A stretch of DNA of 28,249 nt from an uncultured Prevotella sp. (GCA_937922435.1 CAKZVT010000018.1:1-28249); one strand, 5' to 3'. Shown: positions 1-7,560, counted from the stretch's first letter. The notes: a model not told the origin generated them from the sequence alone. Program-made: numbers and translations.

Positions 1-31
1 CTGGATTCCGCGTCGGAGCGCGGAATGACAG
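1..31. repeat. Palindromic intergenic repeat at the left window edge
   Basis: A short hairpin: bases 5-12 (attccgcg) pair perfectly with 19-26 (cgcggaat) around a 6-nt loop. Bases 16-31 are the exact reverse complement of the last 16 bases of the window (28234-28249), so the same repeat family sits at both ends in opposite orientation. It looks like a dispersed extragenic palindrome. No function can be assigned. Confidence 0.75.
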
Positions 32-182
32 TTACCGACCGCCTGGCTTAAGGTAGAGTGTATCCATTGGGTGTATGAATAAAATAAAGGGTAAATATTT
101 TTGTGCCATCCAAAAGGTTTGCGGATGAACCAAAAATATCGCACACGGTGAAGAGAAACGGGAGATTTTAAGTACGCTTTTT

Positions 183-286
183 AATTGAGAGTTGAGAATT
201 GGGAATGGAGAATTATGATTAGCCTTGTTATCAGGCAGCTTCTGAGGTAATCATAATTTTCCATTCCCAATTCTCAACTCTCAACT
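183..286. repeat. Long inverted-repeat element, empty form
   Basis: Arms 183-221 and 248-286 are reverse complements at 37 of 39 positions, separated by 26 nt. The arms carry the core GAATTGGGAAT...AATTATGATTA. The same arm sequence, with about four differences, flanks the four-helix-bundle gene at 17650-18199. This copy has no open reading frame between its arms and looks like an empty or MITE-like derivative. A transcript would fold into a nearly perfect 39-bp hairpin. Confidence 0.85.
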
Positions 287-309
287 CAAAACACGGTTGA
301 TTGCAATGC

Positions 310-368
310 AAAAGGCCGTCTTTGACACGCTAAAAGGCCGTCTTTTGGATTCCAAAAGACGGCCTTTT
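310..368. repeat. GGCCGTCTTTT palindrome cluster
   Basis: The unit aaaaggccgtcttt occurs at 310-323 and 332-345, and inverted at 355-368. Bases 332-349 pair perfectly with 351-368, an 18-bp palindrome. Related hairpins lie at 7477-7557 and 16187-16270, each in an intergenic region. It lies beyond the 3' end of the leftward deacylase gene (429-1133) and could stop its transcript, but the T-run is short, so the terminator role is inference. Confidence 0.75.
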
Positions 369-376
369 GCAGGACT

Positions 377-411
377 GTTTGTAACATATTGAAATTCAGT
401 CGGTTACAAAC
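377..411. repeat. Short inverted repeat downstream of the Sir2 gene
   Basis: Bases 377-385 (gtttgtaac) and 403-411 (gttacaaac) are exact reverse complements with a 17-nt spacer. They lie just past the stop codon of the leftward Sir2 gene. No T-rich tract follows on the minus strand, so it is not a classic terminator. Confidence 0.5.
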
Positions 412-428
412 GGCATAACGCCAAGCCG

Positions 429-1133
429 CTATTCGTCTCCAAGAAGGATGGCCGACAGCTCGCGCATGCCCTCCGACGCGCCCTTCATTATGTGGCGCAC
501 GTCGTGCCGCCCGGCGGCCATCACGGGCTTTGGGTCGATGAGGTAGACGGGCGTCTGCGGCTGCGCGTATTGTACCAGGCCTGCCGCCGGGTAGACGTTG
601 AGCGACGTGCCGATGATGACGAACAGGTCGGCCTGCCGCGCGTAGTCGGCCGCCACGCTGATGTTGGGCACTGCCTCGCCGAAAAACACTATGTAGGGGC
701 GGAGCAGCGAGCCGTCGCCGGCCTTCTCGCCGGGATGCACGTCGAGGTCGCCCAGCTTCATCGTGCGCCAGTAGCGAGGGTCGTCCACGTCGCGGCTGGA
801 GCACGTCTTCATCAGTTCTCCGTGCAGATGGATTACGCGCGAGCTGCCGGCCGCCTCGTGCAGGTTGTCTACGTTCTGTGTCACCACGGTCACGTCGTAC
901 CGCTGTTCGAGCGCGGCCACGAGGCGGTGTCCCTCGTTCGGTTTCACCCCTACAAGCTCCTTGCGCCGTATGTTGTAGAAGTTGTTTACGAAGTCGGGGT
1001 CATTCAGCCACGCCTCATGCGTGGCAACTCGTTCCACCGGGTAGTTGTCCCACAGTCCGCCGGCGTCGCGGAAGGTGCTCAGTCCGCTTTCTACGGACAT
1101 TCCAGCACCGGTAAGTACGAAAAGTTTTTTCAT
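429..1133 (-). CDS. cobB: Sir2-family NAD-dependent protein deacylase
   Basis: A 234-residue sirtuin that removes acyl groups from lysines using NAD+, presumably in the cytoplasm. Visible signatures are GAGMSVESGLSTFRD (residues 9-23, NAD binding), TQNVDNLHEAAGS (85-97), HLHGEL with catalytic His104, and GTSLNVYPAA (175-184). Tyr53 and Arg56 form the YxxR pair that in SIRT5-type (class III) sirtuins recognises succinyl and malonyl lysine, so desuccinylation is a likely activity. The two CxxC zinc pairs usual in sirtuins are absent: only Cys111 lies in that region. Some Bacteroides homologues, as I recall them, lack them too. The start is the ATG complementary to 1131-1133. The gene stands alone, with repeats on both sides. 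Confidence 0.92.
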   Translation of the reverse strand: MKKLFVLTGAGMSVESGLSTFRDAGGLWDNYPVERVATHEAWLNDPDFVNNFYNIRRKELVGVKPNEGHRLVAALEQRYDVTVVTQNVDNLHEAAGSSRVIHLHGELMKTCSSRDVDDPRYWRTMKLGDLDVHPGEKAGDGSLLRPYIVFFGEAVPNISVAADYARQADLFVIIGTSLNVYPAAGLVQYAQPQTPVYLIDPKPVMAAGRHDVRHIMKGASEGMRELSAILLGDE

Positions 1134-1154
1134 TGGCTTTCTAATTTTTGCACA

Positions 1155-1276
1155 GGAGTGGAGGAGTAAGGAGAGAAGGAGTAAGTAGAAATGTCTTGTC
1201 GGATTATATGTAAGGCGTTAAAGTTCTGAATGCAAGTCATTTTTACTTACTCCTTCTCTCCTTACTCCTTTTCTCC
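1155..1276. repeat. Long purine/pyrimidine inverted repeat
   Basis: Arms 1155-1193 and 1238-1276 are reverse complements at 35 of 39 positions around a 44-nt loop. The left arm is almost pure purine (GGAGTAAGGAGAGAAGGAG). It has the same architecture as 183-286 and 19310-19412 but unrelated sequence. It fills most of the gap between the leftward Sir2 gene and the rightward FKBP operon. Confidence 0.8.
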
Positions 1277-1347
1277 TTATAAATACTTCTTCCCCACAAA
1301 ATTAGTGAAAATTCCATAATAATGAAGCCGTAATCGGATAAAAACAT

Positions 1348-1355
1348 TACCTTTG
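1348..1355 (+). promoter_or_regulatory. Probable -7 box of the FKBP operon
   Basis: TACCTTTG matches the Bacteroidetes -7 consensus TAnnTTTG and lies 44 nt before the first FKBP start codon. I see no good TTTG at the -33 position. Confidence 0.6.
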
Positions 1356-1399
1356 CACGGTTTTTAATAAGGTATAAAAGAATTACAAAAATTAGAAGA

Positions 1400-2005
1400 A
1401 TGGACAAGTTAAGTTACGCTTTGGGTCTCGGCATCGGCCGCCAGTTGGCGCAGATGGGAGCCACGGGTCTTGACATAGACGATTTCGCTACAGCCATCAA
1501 GGACGTGCTGGCAGGCGTTGAACCGAAAGTAGCCGACCGTGAGGCGCAGACGATAGTGCAGGAGTTTTTCCGCCAGCAGGAGGAGAAAGCCAACGCCGAG
1601 ATGGCCGAGAAGGGCAAGAAGGCGAAGGCCGAGGGCGAGCAGTATCTCGCCGAGAACGCAACGAAGGAAGGCGTGGTGACACTGCCCAGCGGACTGCAAT
1701 ACAAGGTGCTCAAGGAAGGCAACGGACAGAAGCCCAAGGCAACGGACAAGGTGAAGTGCCACTACGAGGGCTTCCTCATCGACGGTACGGTGTTCGACAG
1801 CAGCGTGCAGCGCGGCGAACCGGCGGTGTTCCCCCTCAACCAGGTAATCGCCGGATGGACCGAGGGCCTGCAGCTGATGCAGGAAGGCGCTAAATACCGC
1901 TTCTTCATTCCTTATCATCTCGGCTACGGCGAGCGCGGAACAGGCTCTACCATACCTCCGTTCGCAACGCTCGTGTTCGACGTTGAGCTTATAGAGGTAA
2001 TGTGA
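1400..2005 (+). CDS. FKBP-type peptidyl-prolyl isomerase, cytoplasmic paralog
   Basis: A 201-residue FklB-like prolyl isomerase. Residues 1-90 form a helical, charged FKBP_N-type dimerisation segment (rich in K, E and A at 60-85). Residues about 110-201 form the FKBP domain with the active-site set Tyr122, Phe132-Asp133, Phe144, Val149-Ile150, Trp153, Tyr176 and Phe193, so catalysis should be intact. There is no signal peptide, so it should act in the cytoplasm. It is the first of three tandem FKBP genes (29 nt to the next) and is preceded by a Bacteroidetes -7 box at 1348. It is shorter than its two exported neighbours. Confidence 0.9.
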   Translation: MDKLSYALGLGIGRQLAQMGATGLDIDDFATAIKDVLAGVEPKVADREAQTIVQEFFRQQEEKANAEMAEKGKKAKAEGEQYLAENATKEGVVTLPSGLQYKVLKEGNGQKPKATDKVKCHYEGFLIDGTVFDSSVQRGEPAVFPLNQVIAGWTEGLQLMQEGAKYRFFIPYHLGYGERGTGSTIPPFATLVFDVELIEVM

Positions 2006-2034
2006 GAAATAATTTATTAATACATCAATAACCA

Positions 2035-2910
2035 ATGAAAAAATTTACATTTGCAGCATTTGCGGTGGTAGCAGCCGCAATGTTCGTGTCTTGCGGCAAC
2101 TCTACGCCCAAGGCAAGCCTTAAAAGCGAAATCGACACCGTGAGCTACGCCATGGGTGTAATGCAGGGACAGAGCCTCAAGGAATACATCACAAGGGGCA
2201 TGGGCATCGACACCGCATACGTTGACGAGTTCATCAAGGGTCTCAACGTGGGCGTAAACGCCGGCGACGACAAGAAGAAGTCGGCTTACTACGCAGGCGT
2301 GCAAATCGGCCAGCAGATTTCCAACCAGATGGTAAAGGCCATCAACCACGACCTCTTCGGCGAAGACTCGACCAAGAGCATATCGATGAAGAACCTCATG
2401 GCCGCGCTCATCGGCGGCGTGAAGGGCGAGAAGACCATCATGAACGCCGAGCAGGCGCAGATGGTATGGCAGACAAAGTCGCAGGCCATCAAGTCGAAGG
2501 CGATGGAGCAGCAGTACGGCGATAACAAGAAGAAGGGCGCGAAATACCTTGCAGACTACGCAAAGAAAGCCGGCGTCAAGAAGCTCGACGGCGGCGTGCT
2601 CTACCGCGTAATCAAGGAAGGCAAGGGCGAAATGCCGAAAGACACATCGCTCGTGCGCGTACATTATGAAGGAAAGACCATCGACGGCAAGGTGTTCGAC
2701 AGCTCTTACAAGCGCAAAGAGCCTGTACAGCTGCGCGCCAACCAGGTAATCCCCGGATGGACTACGGCCCTCACCCACATGCCCGTAGGCAGCACATGGG
2801 AAGTCGTAATACCTTACGACAAGGCTTACGGCGACCGCGAGACACCGCAAATCAAGCCCTTCTCTACGCTTATCTTCAAAATCGAACTTGTTGGTTTGGG
2901 AAGGAAATAA
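2035..2910 (+). CDS. FKBP-type peptidyl-prolyl isomerase, predicted lipoprotein
   Basis: A 291-residue prolyl isomerase with an N-terminal export signal ending in MFVSC (Cys20), read here as a lipobox, so it is probably anchored to a membrane facing the periplasm. Residues about 28-180 are a helical FKBP_N domain (SEIDTVSYAMGVMQGQSL near its start). Residues about 190-291 are the FKBP domain, with VHYEGKTIDGKVFDSS, NQVIPGWTTAL and PYDKAYGDR supplying the Tyr, Phe-Asp, Val-Ile, Trp and Tyr of the active site. It lies 29 nt after the cytoplasmic paralog and 16 nt before the third copy. Phe at the -3 lipobox position is slightly atypical, so plain secretion is possible. Confidence 0.88.
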   Translation: MKKFTFAAFAVVAAAMFVSCGNSTPKASLKSEIDTVSYAMGVMQGQSLKEYITRGMGIDTAYVDEFIKGLNVGVNAGDDKKKSAYYAGVQIGQQISNQMVKAINHDLFGEDSTKSISMKNLMAALIGGVKGEKTIMNAEQAQMVWQTKSQAIKSKAMEQQYGDNKKKGAKYLADYAKKAGVKKLDGGVLYRVIKEGKGEMPKDTSLVRVHYEGKTIDGKVFDSSYKRKEPVQLRANQVIPGWTTALTHMPVGSTWEVVIPYDKAYGDRETPQIKPFSTLIFKIELVGLGRK

Positions 2911-2926
2911 ATAGTTTCTGACTGAA

Positions 2927-3925
2927 ATGAACATCAAACACATATTTACGCTCGCCGTCATGGCGGGCGTATTTTTCAACGCTTCAAACGCAGCTGAAAT
3001 CAATGGCAAAGGCTTGCAGGTCGGCGGCGGCGACGTGCGCGGCGGTGTCGTGACGCTGAAAACGCCGGCAGACTCGTTGAGCTACGCCGCAGGCGTTGTG
3101 CGGACTGACGGCCTTATACCTTACCTGAAGCAAAGCCTTGGCGTAGACACGGCCTACATGGCCGACTTCATACGCGGCTACCGCGACGCAATGGCCAAAG
3201 GTTTTGGCGAGAACTACAAGGCTTATTACGCCGGAGAACAAATCGCCATGATGGTAAGCCAGCGCATGCTGCCCTTCCTCAAGGACGAGTTCGCAGGCCG
3301 CAAGGACTCCATCGACGAGCGTGTTTTCAACGAAGGCTTTGTCAGTGCGCTGCAAGGCAAAGGCGGCCTGATGACCGAAAAGGAGGCGCAGGCTTACTTC
3401 AACAAGGCTTTCGAGCAGGCAATCGACGAGCGCAACGCCGCCACCAAGAAGGCCGGCGAGGACTTTCTTGCCGCCAACAAGCGGAAGCCCGGCGTGGTGA
3501 CTACGCCCAGCGGACTGCAATATAAGGTGCTCGTGAAGGGCACAGGCGACGTTGCCACGGAGAAAGACGAGGTGTCAGTCAAGTATGAAGGCCGCCTCTT
3601 GGACGGCACAGTGTTTGACAGCAGCTATGAAAGGAAAGACCCCGTGACGAAGTTCCGCCCCGACCAGGTAATCAAGGGATGGACTGAGGCGCTCACGATG
3701 ATGCCCGTAGGCAGCAAGTGGGAACTGTACATACCTTACAACTTGGCTTACGGCGAACGCCAGGCGGGTAAAATCAAGCCCTACAGCACGCTGGTGTTCA
3801 CCGTCGAAGTGGTAGGAGTCAAGAAGGCTGAAACCGCGAAGGCCCGTCCAAAAGCCACCACGGGGATGTCAAGGGTGGGTGTGGCCAAGCCTGAAAATAC
3901 GGTAAAAGGCAAGGCTGACAAATAA
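2927..3925 (+). CDS. FKBP-type peptidyl-prolyl isomerase, exported, basic tail
   Basis: A 332-residue prolyl isomerase. Residues 1-23 are a signal peptide without a lipobox cysteine (likely cleavage near SNA-AE), so it should be soluble in the periplasm. The FKBP_N domain spans about 40-185 and the FKBP domain about 190-298, with VKYEGRLLDGTVFDSS, DQVIKGWTEAL and PYNLAYGER carrying the active-site residues. The last 30 or so residues form a Lys/Ala-rich basic tail absent from the two upstream paralogs. It is the last gene of the operon, followed by a rho-independent terminator at 3950. Confidence 0.88.
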   Translation: MNIKHIFTLAVMAGVFFNASNAAEINGKGLQVGGGDVRGGVVTLKTPADSLSYAAGVVRTDGLIPYLKQSLGVDTAYMADFIRGYRDAMAKGFGENYKAYYAGEQIAMMVSQRMLPFLKDEFAGRKDSIDERVFNEGFVSALQGKGGLMTEKEAQAYFNKAFEQAIDERNAATKKAGEDFLAANKRKPGVVTTPSGLQYKVLVKGTGDVATEKDEVSVKYEGRLLDGTVFDSSYERKDPVTKFRPDQVIKGWTEALTMMPVGSKWELYIPYNLAYGERQAGKIKPYSTLVFTVEVVGVKKAETAKARPKATTGMSRVGVAKPENTVKGKADK

Positions 3926-3949
3926 CACTTGTTTGTCAATAAATCAGGA

Positions 3950-3978
3950 GGGAAGCTGTCAAAAGCTTCCCTTTTTTA
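3950..3978 (+). terminator. Rho-independent terminator of the FKBP operon
   Basis: An 8-bp stem (3950-3957 gggaagct with 3964-3971 agcttccc), a 6-nt loop and six Ts, 25 nt after the third FKBP stop codon. Confidence 0.88.
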
Positions 3979-4019
3979 TTTCATAATGCCTTAAATCAAC
4001 GAAAAATACTGTCAAAATG

Positions 4020-4050
4020 TTGCGCGTGTCATTTTTAATCACTATATTTG
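4020..4050 (+). promoter_or_regulatory. Promoter of the lrp operon
   Basis: TTG at 4020-4022, a 20-nt spacer and TATATTTG at 4043-4050 match the Bacteroidetes primary sigma consensus. The predicted transcript has a leader of about 60 nt before the ATG at 4119. Confidence 0.72.
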
Positions 4051-4118
4051 CTCGCATTAATTATAATGTCACAATAAGCCGGATTTAATAAGAAAAACAA
4101 AAACATAAACCTTTAGGA

Positions 4119-4589
4119 ATGGATAAAATAGACAGTCTTGACAGGAAAATTCTTAGCATATTGTCTAAGAACGCGCGCATACCGTTCAAGGATGTGGCTG
4201 CGGAGTGTGGCGTATCGCGCGCCGCTATACACCAGCGTGTACAGCATCTGATTGAAAACGGCGTAATCACCGGCAGCGGATTTGACGTCAATGCGAAAAG
4301 CCTTGGCTACTCTACGTGTACATACGTAGGCATAACCCTTGAAAGGGGCAATATGTACAAGTCGGTTGTGGAGCGGCTGGAGCACATCCCCGAAATCGTG
4401 GAATGCCACTTCACGACAGGCCCTTACACAATGCTCGTAAAGCTGTATGCACGCGACAACGAGCAGCTTATGGACTTGCTGAACAACCAGATGCAGGGCA
4501 TTCCTGGTGTTGTAGCCACCGAGACGCTCATATCCCTTGAGCAGAGCATCAAGAGGGAAGTGCCCGTGCCGCAGGAACTGAGGAAGTAA
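4119..4589 (+). CDS. Lrp/AsnC-family transcriptional regulator
   Basis: A 156-residue feast/famine regulator. Residues about 5-50 are the AsnC-type helix-turn-helix (DRKILSILSKNARIPFKDVA, then CGVSRAAIHQRVQHLIENGVI). Residues about 65-145 form the RAM ligand-binding and oligomerisation domain. Family members bind amino acids and regulate their metabolism. It is the first gene of an operon (16 nt to the C26-M19 fusion, then the M28 enzyme), so it may control peptide or amino-acid turnover by its own operon and be autoregulated. That link is inference. It has its own promoter at 4020-4050. Confidence 0.9.
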   Translation: MDKIDSLDRKILSILSKNARIPFKDVAAECGVSRAAIHQRVQHLIENGVITGSGFDVNAKSLGYSTCTYVGITLERGNMYKSVVERLEHIPEIVECHFTTGPYTMLVKLYARDNEQLMDLLNNQMQGIPGVVATETLISLEQSIKREVPVPQELRK

Positions 4590-4605
4590 CGGTGCGGATT
4601 TTGCG

Positions 4606-6414
4606 ATGAGACAATTTGACATTGACGGTTGCCTGGCCGGTGTTTATTCACGTTTCCCCGAGGCGGAGCGCAAGCCTTTGATTGGCGTTACTGGCAATTT
4701 CGCCGACGGCGAGACGCGTCTGGCCGACCGTTACTACAAGTCTGTGGCGGCAGCCGGTGGCGTACCAGTGATTATTCCGCCGTTGGCTGACGCCGACGCA
4801 ATCATCAACACGCTTGACAGAATTGACGGACTGCTGCTTACCGGCGGCGGTGATGTCAACCCGTTGTGGGTCGGCGAGGAGCCGTCGCCAAGCCTCCATG
4901 CGGTCAACCGCGAGCGCGACAAGGCGGAACTGATGACCGTCCGCCTTGCCTGCAACCGCCAGTTGCCCGTGCTCGGGATATGCCGCGGCATACAGGTGTT
5001 GGCCGCCGCGCTCGGTGGAGAGGTGGAGCAAGACATTGCCGAAGGCTTTTCAACGGGACGGCTGAAGCCTGTCGACGGGGCGGAAGGCCGCCATGCGCTG
5101 TTGAAACACAGTCAGGACGCCGACCGCAGCGAGCCTACCCACACGGTGAAAATAGCCAAAGACTCCACCCTTTACACCCTATATAATAAGGAGAGGATGG
5201 CCGTCAACTCGTTCCATCACCAGGCGGTGCGATATTGCGGAGCACGTTTCACCGTGTCGGCCGTGTCGCCCGACGGTGTAATCGAGGCCATAGAGAGCAG
5301 CGAGTTCAAGCCAATCATGGGCGTGCAGTGGCATCCCGAATGGCTTGGCGACGACGGCCTGCCCTTGTTCCGCTGGCTTGTCGGAGAGGCGCAGACGTTC
5401 ATACAAGCCAAGAGAATACACCGGCGCACGCTCGTTTTGGACACACATTGCGACACGCCGATGTTCTTTCCCCAAGGCATTCACTTCGACCGGCGCGACC
5501 CGCGCATACTCGTCGACCTGCACAAGATGGCCGACGGGCGGCAGGATGCTGTCATCATGGCCGCCTATCTGCCACAACCCAAGCCCGGAGAGACGTTCGC
5601 CGACAAGGTGGAGCCGAGGTTTGACAGTCCGAAAGCATACGCCGACCACATCTTCGACACGTTTGAAGGCATCGTGGACGAGAACGGTGCTTATCTCGGC
5701 ATTGCCCAAACGCCAGCCGAACTGTATGAAAACAAGCGCGGCGGATGCCGAAGCATAATGTTCGGAATAGAGAACGGCATCGCCCTTGAGCACGACCTTG
5801 CCAACGTTGAGCACTTTGCAAGGCGCGGAGTGGTGTACATCACGCTCTGCCACAACGGCGACAACGACATCTGCGACAGTGCCCGTGGCACTGGGACGCA
5901 CGGCGGCGTGAGCGAGTTTGGCATACAGGTAATCGGCGAGATGAACCGGCTCGGCGTGATGGTGGACATGAGCCATGCCTCGGAGAAGAGCTTTTACGAC
6001 GCGCTCGACATCAGTACGCAGCCCATAGTGTGCAGCCACAGTTGCTGCAAGGCCCTGTGCGACGTGCCGCGCAACCTCTCTGACGACCAGATGCGTGCGC
6101 TCGCGGCCAAGGGCGGAGTGATGCACGTGACGCTGTATCACGGCTTCCTGCGCAGCGACGAGCAAGAAGCGACAGTCTTGGATGCCATCGCCCACCTTGA
6201 GCATGCGGCCCACGTGATGGGCATAGAGCATGTAGGCATAGGCACAGACTTCGACGGCGACGGCGGCATCCGCGGCTTCGCGGACTCGTCGGAGATGCTA
6301 AGCTTCACCATGAACCTGCTCCGCCGCCATTACCGCGAGGAGGACATAGCCCGTATCTGGGGCGGCAACTGGCTGCGAGTAATGGCCGAAGTGCAGAAAG
6401 CAAGGCTTCTGTAA
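4606..6414 (+). CDS. Fusion of gamma-glutamyl hydrolase (C26) and M19 dipeptidase
   Basis: A 602-residue two-domain hydrolase. Residues about 22-265 are a class I glutamine-amidotransferase-like C26 domain of the PuuD type, with nucleophile Cys126 in LGICRGIQ and His243/Glu245 in WHPE. Residues about 275-602 are an M19 renal-dipeptidase-like domain whose zinc ligands all appear present: His281 and Asp283 (DTHCDTP), Glu389 (GIEN), His457 (MSHAS), His478 (CSHS), plus Asp548 (GTDFDG). Neither domain looks broken and no frameshift joins them. There is no signal peptide, so it should be cytoplasmic although M19 is often called membrane dipeptidase. C26 enzymes cut gamma-glutamyl bonds and M19 enzymes cut dipeptides including Cys-Gly, so stepwise gamma-glutamyl-peptide degradation is plausible. 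The substrate is inferred. It lies between lrp and the M28 gene. Confidence 0.9.
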   Translation: MRQFDIDGCLAGVYSRFPEAERKPLIGVTGNFADGETRLADRYYKSVAAAGGVPVIIPPLADADAIINTLDRIDGLLLTGGGDVNPLWVGEEPSPSLHAVNRERDKAELMTVRLACNRQLPVLGICRGIQVLAAALGGEVEQDIAEGFSTGRLKPVDGAEGRHALLKHSQDADRSEPTHTVKIAKDSTLYTLYNKERMAVNSFHHQAVRYCGARFTVSAVSPDGVIEAIESSEFKPIMGVQWHPEWLGDDGLPLFRWLVGEAQTFIQAKRIHRRTLVLDTHCDTPMFFPQGIHFDRRDPRILVDLHKMADGRQDAVIMAAYLPQPKPGETFADKVEPRFDSPKAYADHIFDTFEGIVDENGAYLGIAQTPAELYENKRGGCRSIMFGIENGIALEHDLANVEHFARRGVVYITLCHNGDNDICDSARGTGTHGGVSEFGIQVIGEMNRLGVMVDMSHASEKSFYDALDISTQPIVCSHSCCKALCDVPRNLSDDQMRALAAKGGVMHVTLYHGFLRSDEQEATVLDAIAHLEHAAHVMGIEHVGIGTDFDGDGGIRGFADSSEMLSFTMNLLRRHYREEDIARIWGGNWLRVMAEVQKARLL

Positions 6415-6431
6415 ACGAATAAATCCTAATT

Positions 6432-7436
6432 ATGAATATCTTGAAATCCATCATTTTATTTTCCTTTTTGTCTCTTTTTGCAGCGTGCAACAGCAACAAG
6501 AAGGCGGCTTCGGCCGGCGGCGAAGGCATCGCCATGCAGCCCGTAGGCCCCACGTTCAACGCCGACAGCGCATACGCCTTTTGCGCGGCGCAGTGCGACT
6601 TCGGCCCCAGGACGATGAACAGCGAGGCTCACGAGCGGTGCGGCGCGTGGCTTGTAGGCAAGTTCAAGCAGTACGGACTCGGCGTGACCGAGCAGCGCGT
6701 TACGCTCAACGGCTATGACGGCACACCGCTGAAGGCCAACAACATTATAGCCAGCTACCGTCCCGAGCTGGCCGAGCGCATACTGCTCTGCGCCCACTGG
6801 GACACCCGTCCATGGGCGGACAACGACCCCGACAGCGCCAACTGGCGCAAACCCGTGCTTGGGGCTAACGACGGTGCGAGCGGCGTTGCCGTGATGCTGG
6901 AGGTGGCGAGGCTGCTCCAAGCCGACACGGCGAAGCTCGCCGTGGGCGTGGATTTTGTCTGCTTCGACGCCGAGGACTGGGGAGTGCCGGCGTGGAGCGA
7001 CGTTTCCGACACCGGCGACTCGTGGGCATTGGGCGCACAGCACTGGTCTTCCAATCCCCACAAGCCGGGCTACAAGGCGCGTTTCGGCATCCTGCTCGAC
7101 ATGGTGGGCGGCCAAGGCTCGCAGTTCTGGCGCGAAGGCATGTCGATGCAGTACGCCCCCGACATAGTGAAGAAGGTGTGGGCGGCGGCCGACGTGCTGG
7201 GCTTCGGCAGCTATTTCGTCAACCGTGACGGCGGATACGTCACCGACGACCACATCCCCGTGAACGAGAAGGCCAAAATACCGACCATCGACATTGTGGC
7301 GTATTACCCTGACTGCACCAGCAGCACCTTCGGTCCTACATGGCATACGGTCAGCGACGACATGGAGCACATCGACCGCGCCACGCTTGGAGCGGTAGGG
7401 CAGACGGTCGTGCAGGTGCTCTATTCCGAAAAGTAA
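6432..7436 (+). CDS. M28-fold glutaminyl-peptide cyclotransferase, lipoprotein
   Basis: A 334-residue M28-family zinc enzyme with signal peptide and lipobox LFAAC (Cys19), so it should be lipidated and periplasmic. The zinc site is readable: Asp147 (GANDGAS), Glu181 (DAEDWG) and His305 (PTWHT). AHWDTRPWAD (121-130), SWALGAQHW, ILLDMVGG and FGPTWHTVSDDM match the bacterial type II glutaminyl cyclases of Porphyromonas, Prevotella and Tannerella, which turn N-terminal Gln of exported proteins into pyroglutamate. An M28 aminopeptidase is the alternative. It lies 17 nt after the fusion gene, in the same operon, which ends at the hairpin at 7477. Confidence 0.88.
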   Translation: MNILKSIILFSFLSLFAACNSNKKAASAGGEGIAMQPVGPTFNADSAYAFCAAQCDFGPRTMNSEAHERCGAWLVGKFKQYGLGVTEQRVTLNGYDGTPLKANNIIASYRPELAERILLCAHWDTRPWADNDPDSANWRKPVLGANDGASGVAVMLEVARLLQADTAKLAVGVDFVCFDAEDWGVPAWSDVSDTGDSWALGAQHWSSNPHKPGYKARFGILLDMVGGQGSQFWREGMSMQYAPDIVKKVWAAADVLGFGSYFVNRDGGYVTDDHIPVNEKAKIPTIDIVAYYPDCTSSTFGPTWHTVSDDMEHIDRATLGAVGQTVVQVLYSEK

Positions 7437-7476
7437 GGCCGTAACGCTGTAACCGGCTGATAGCCAGGCGTGTTGT

Positions 7477-7513
7477 AAAAAGCCGTCTTTCGCATTGCGA
7501 AAGACGGCTTTTT
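7477..7513 (+). terminator. Strong hairpin ending the lrp operon, GGCCGTCTTT repeat family
   Basis: Bases 7477-7493 pair perfectly with 7497-7513 (17 bp, loop att), ending in five Ts, 40 nt after the M28 stop codon. It is followed by a second hairpin (7528-7535 ggcctttt with 7543-7550). The units match the palindromes at 310-368 and 16187-16270, so a repeat family seems to be serving as terminator here. Confidence 0.78.
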
Positions 7514-7560
7514 GGCTTCTGAAAGACGGCCTTTTGCTTTGTAAAAGGCCACCTTTCGGG

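Noticed and set aside
492..1169. Long open frame on the plus strand opposite the Sir2 gene
   Set aside because: It has no family resemblance and covers a gene with clear sirtuin motifs; GC-rich codons create antisense open frames here.
2017..3009. 330-codon antisense open frame over the second FKBP gene
   Set aside because: The forward frame has intact FKBP motifs and a lipobox; the antisense protein is low-complexity Leu/Val/His/Arg.
5179..6231. 350-codon antisense open frame over the dipeptidase domain
   Set aside because: The forward frame carries all M19 metal ligands.
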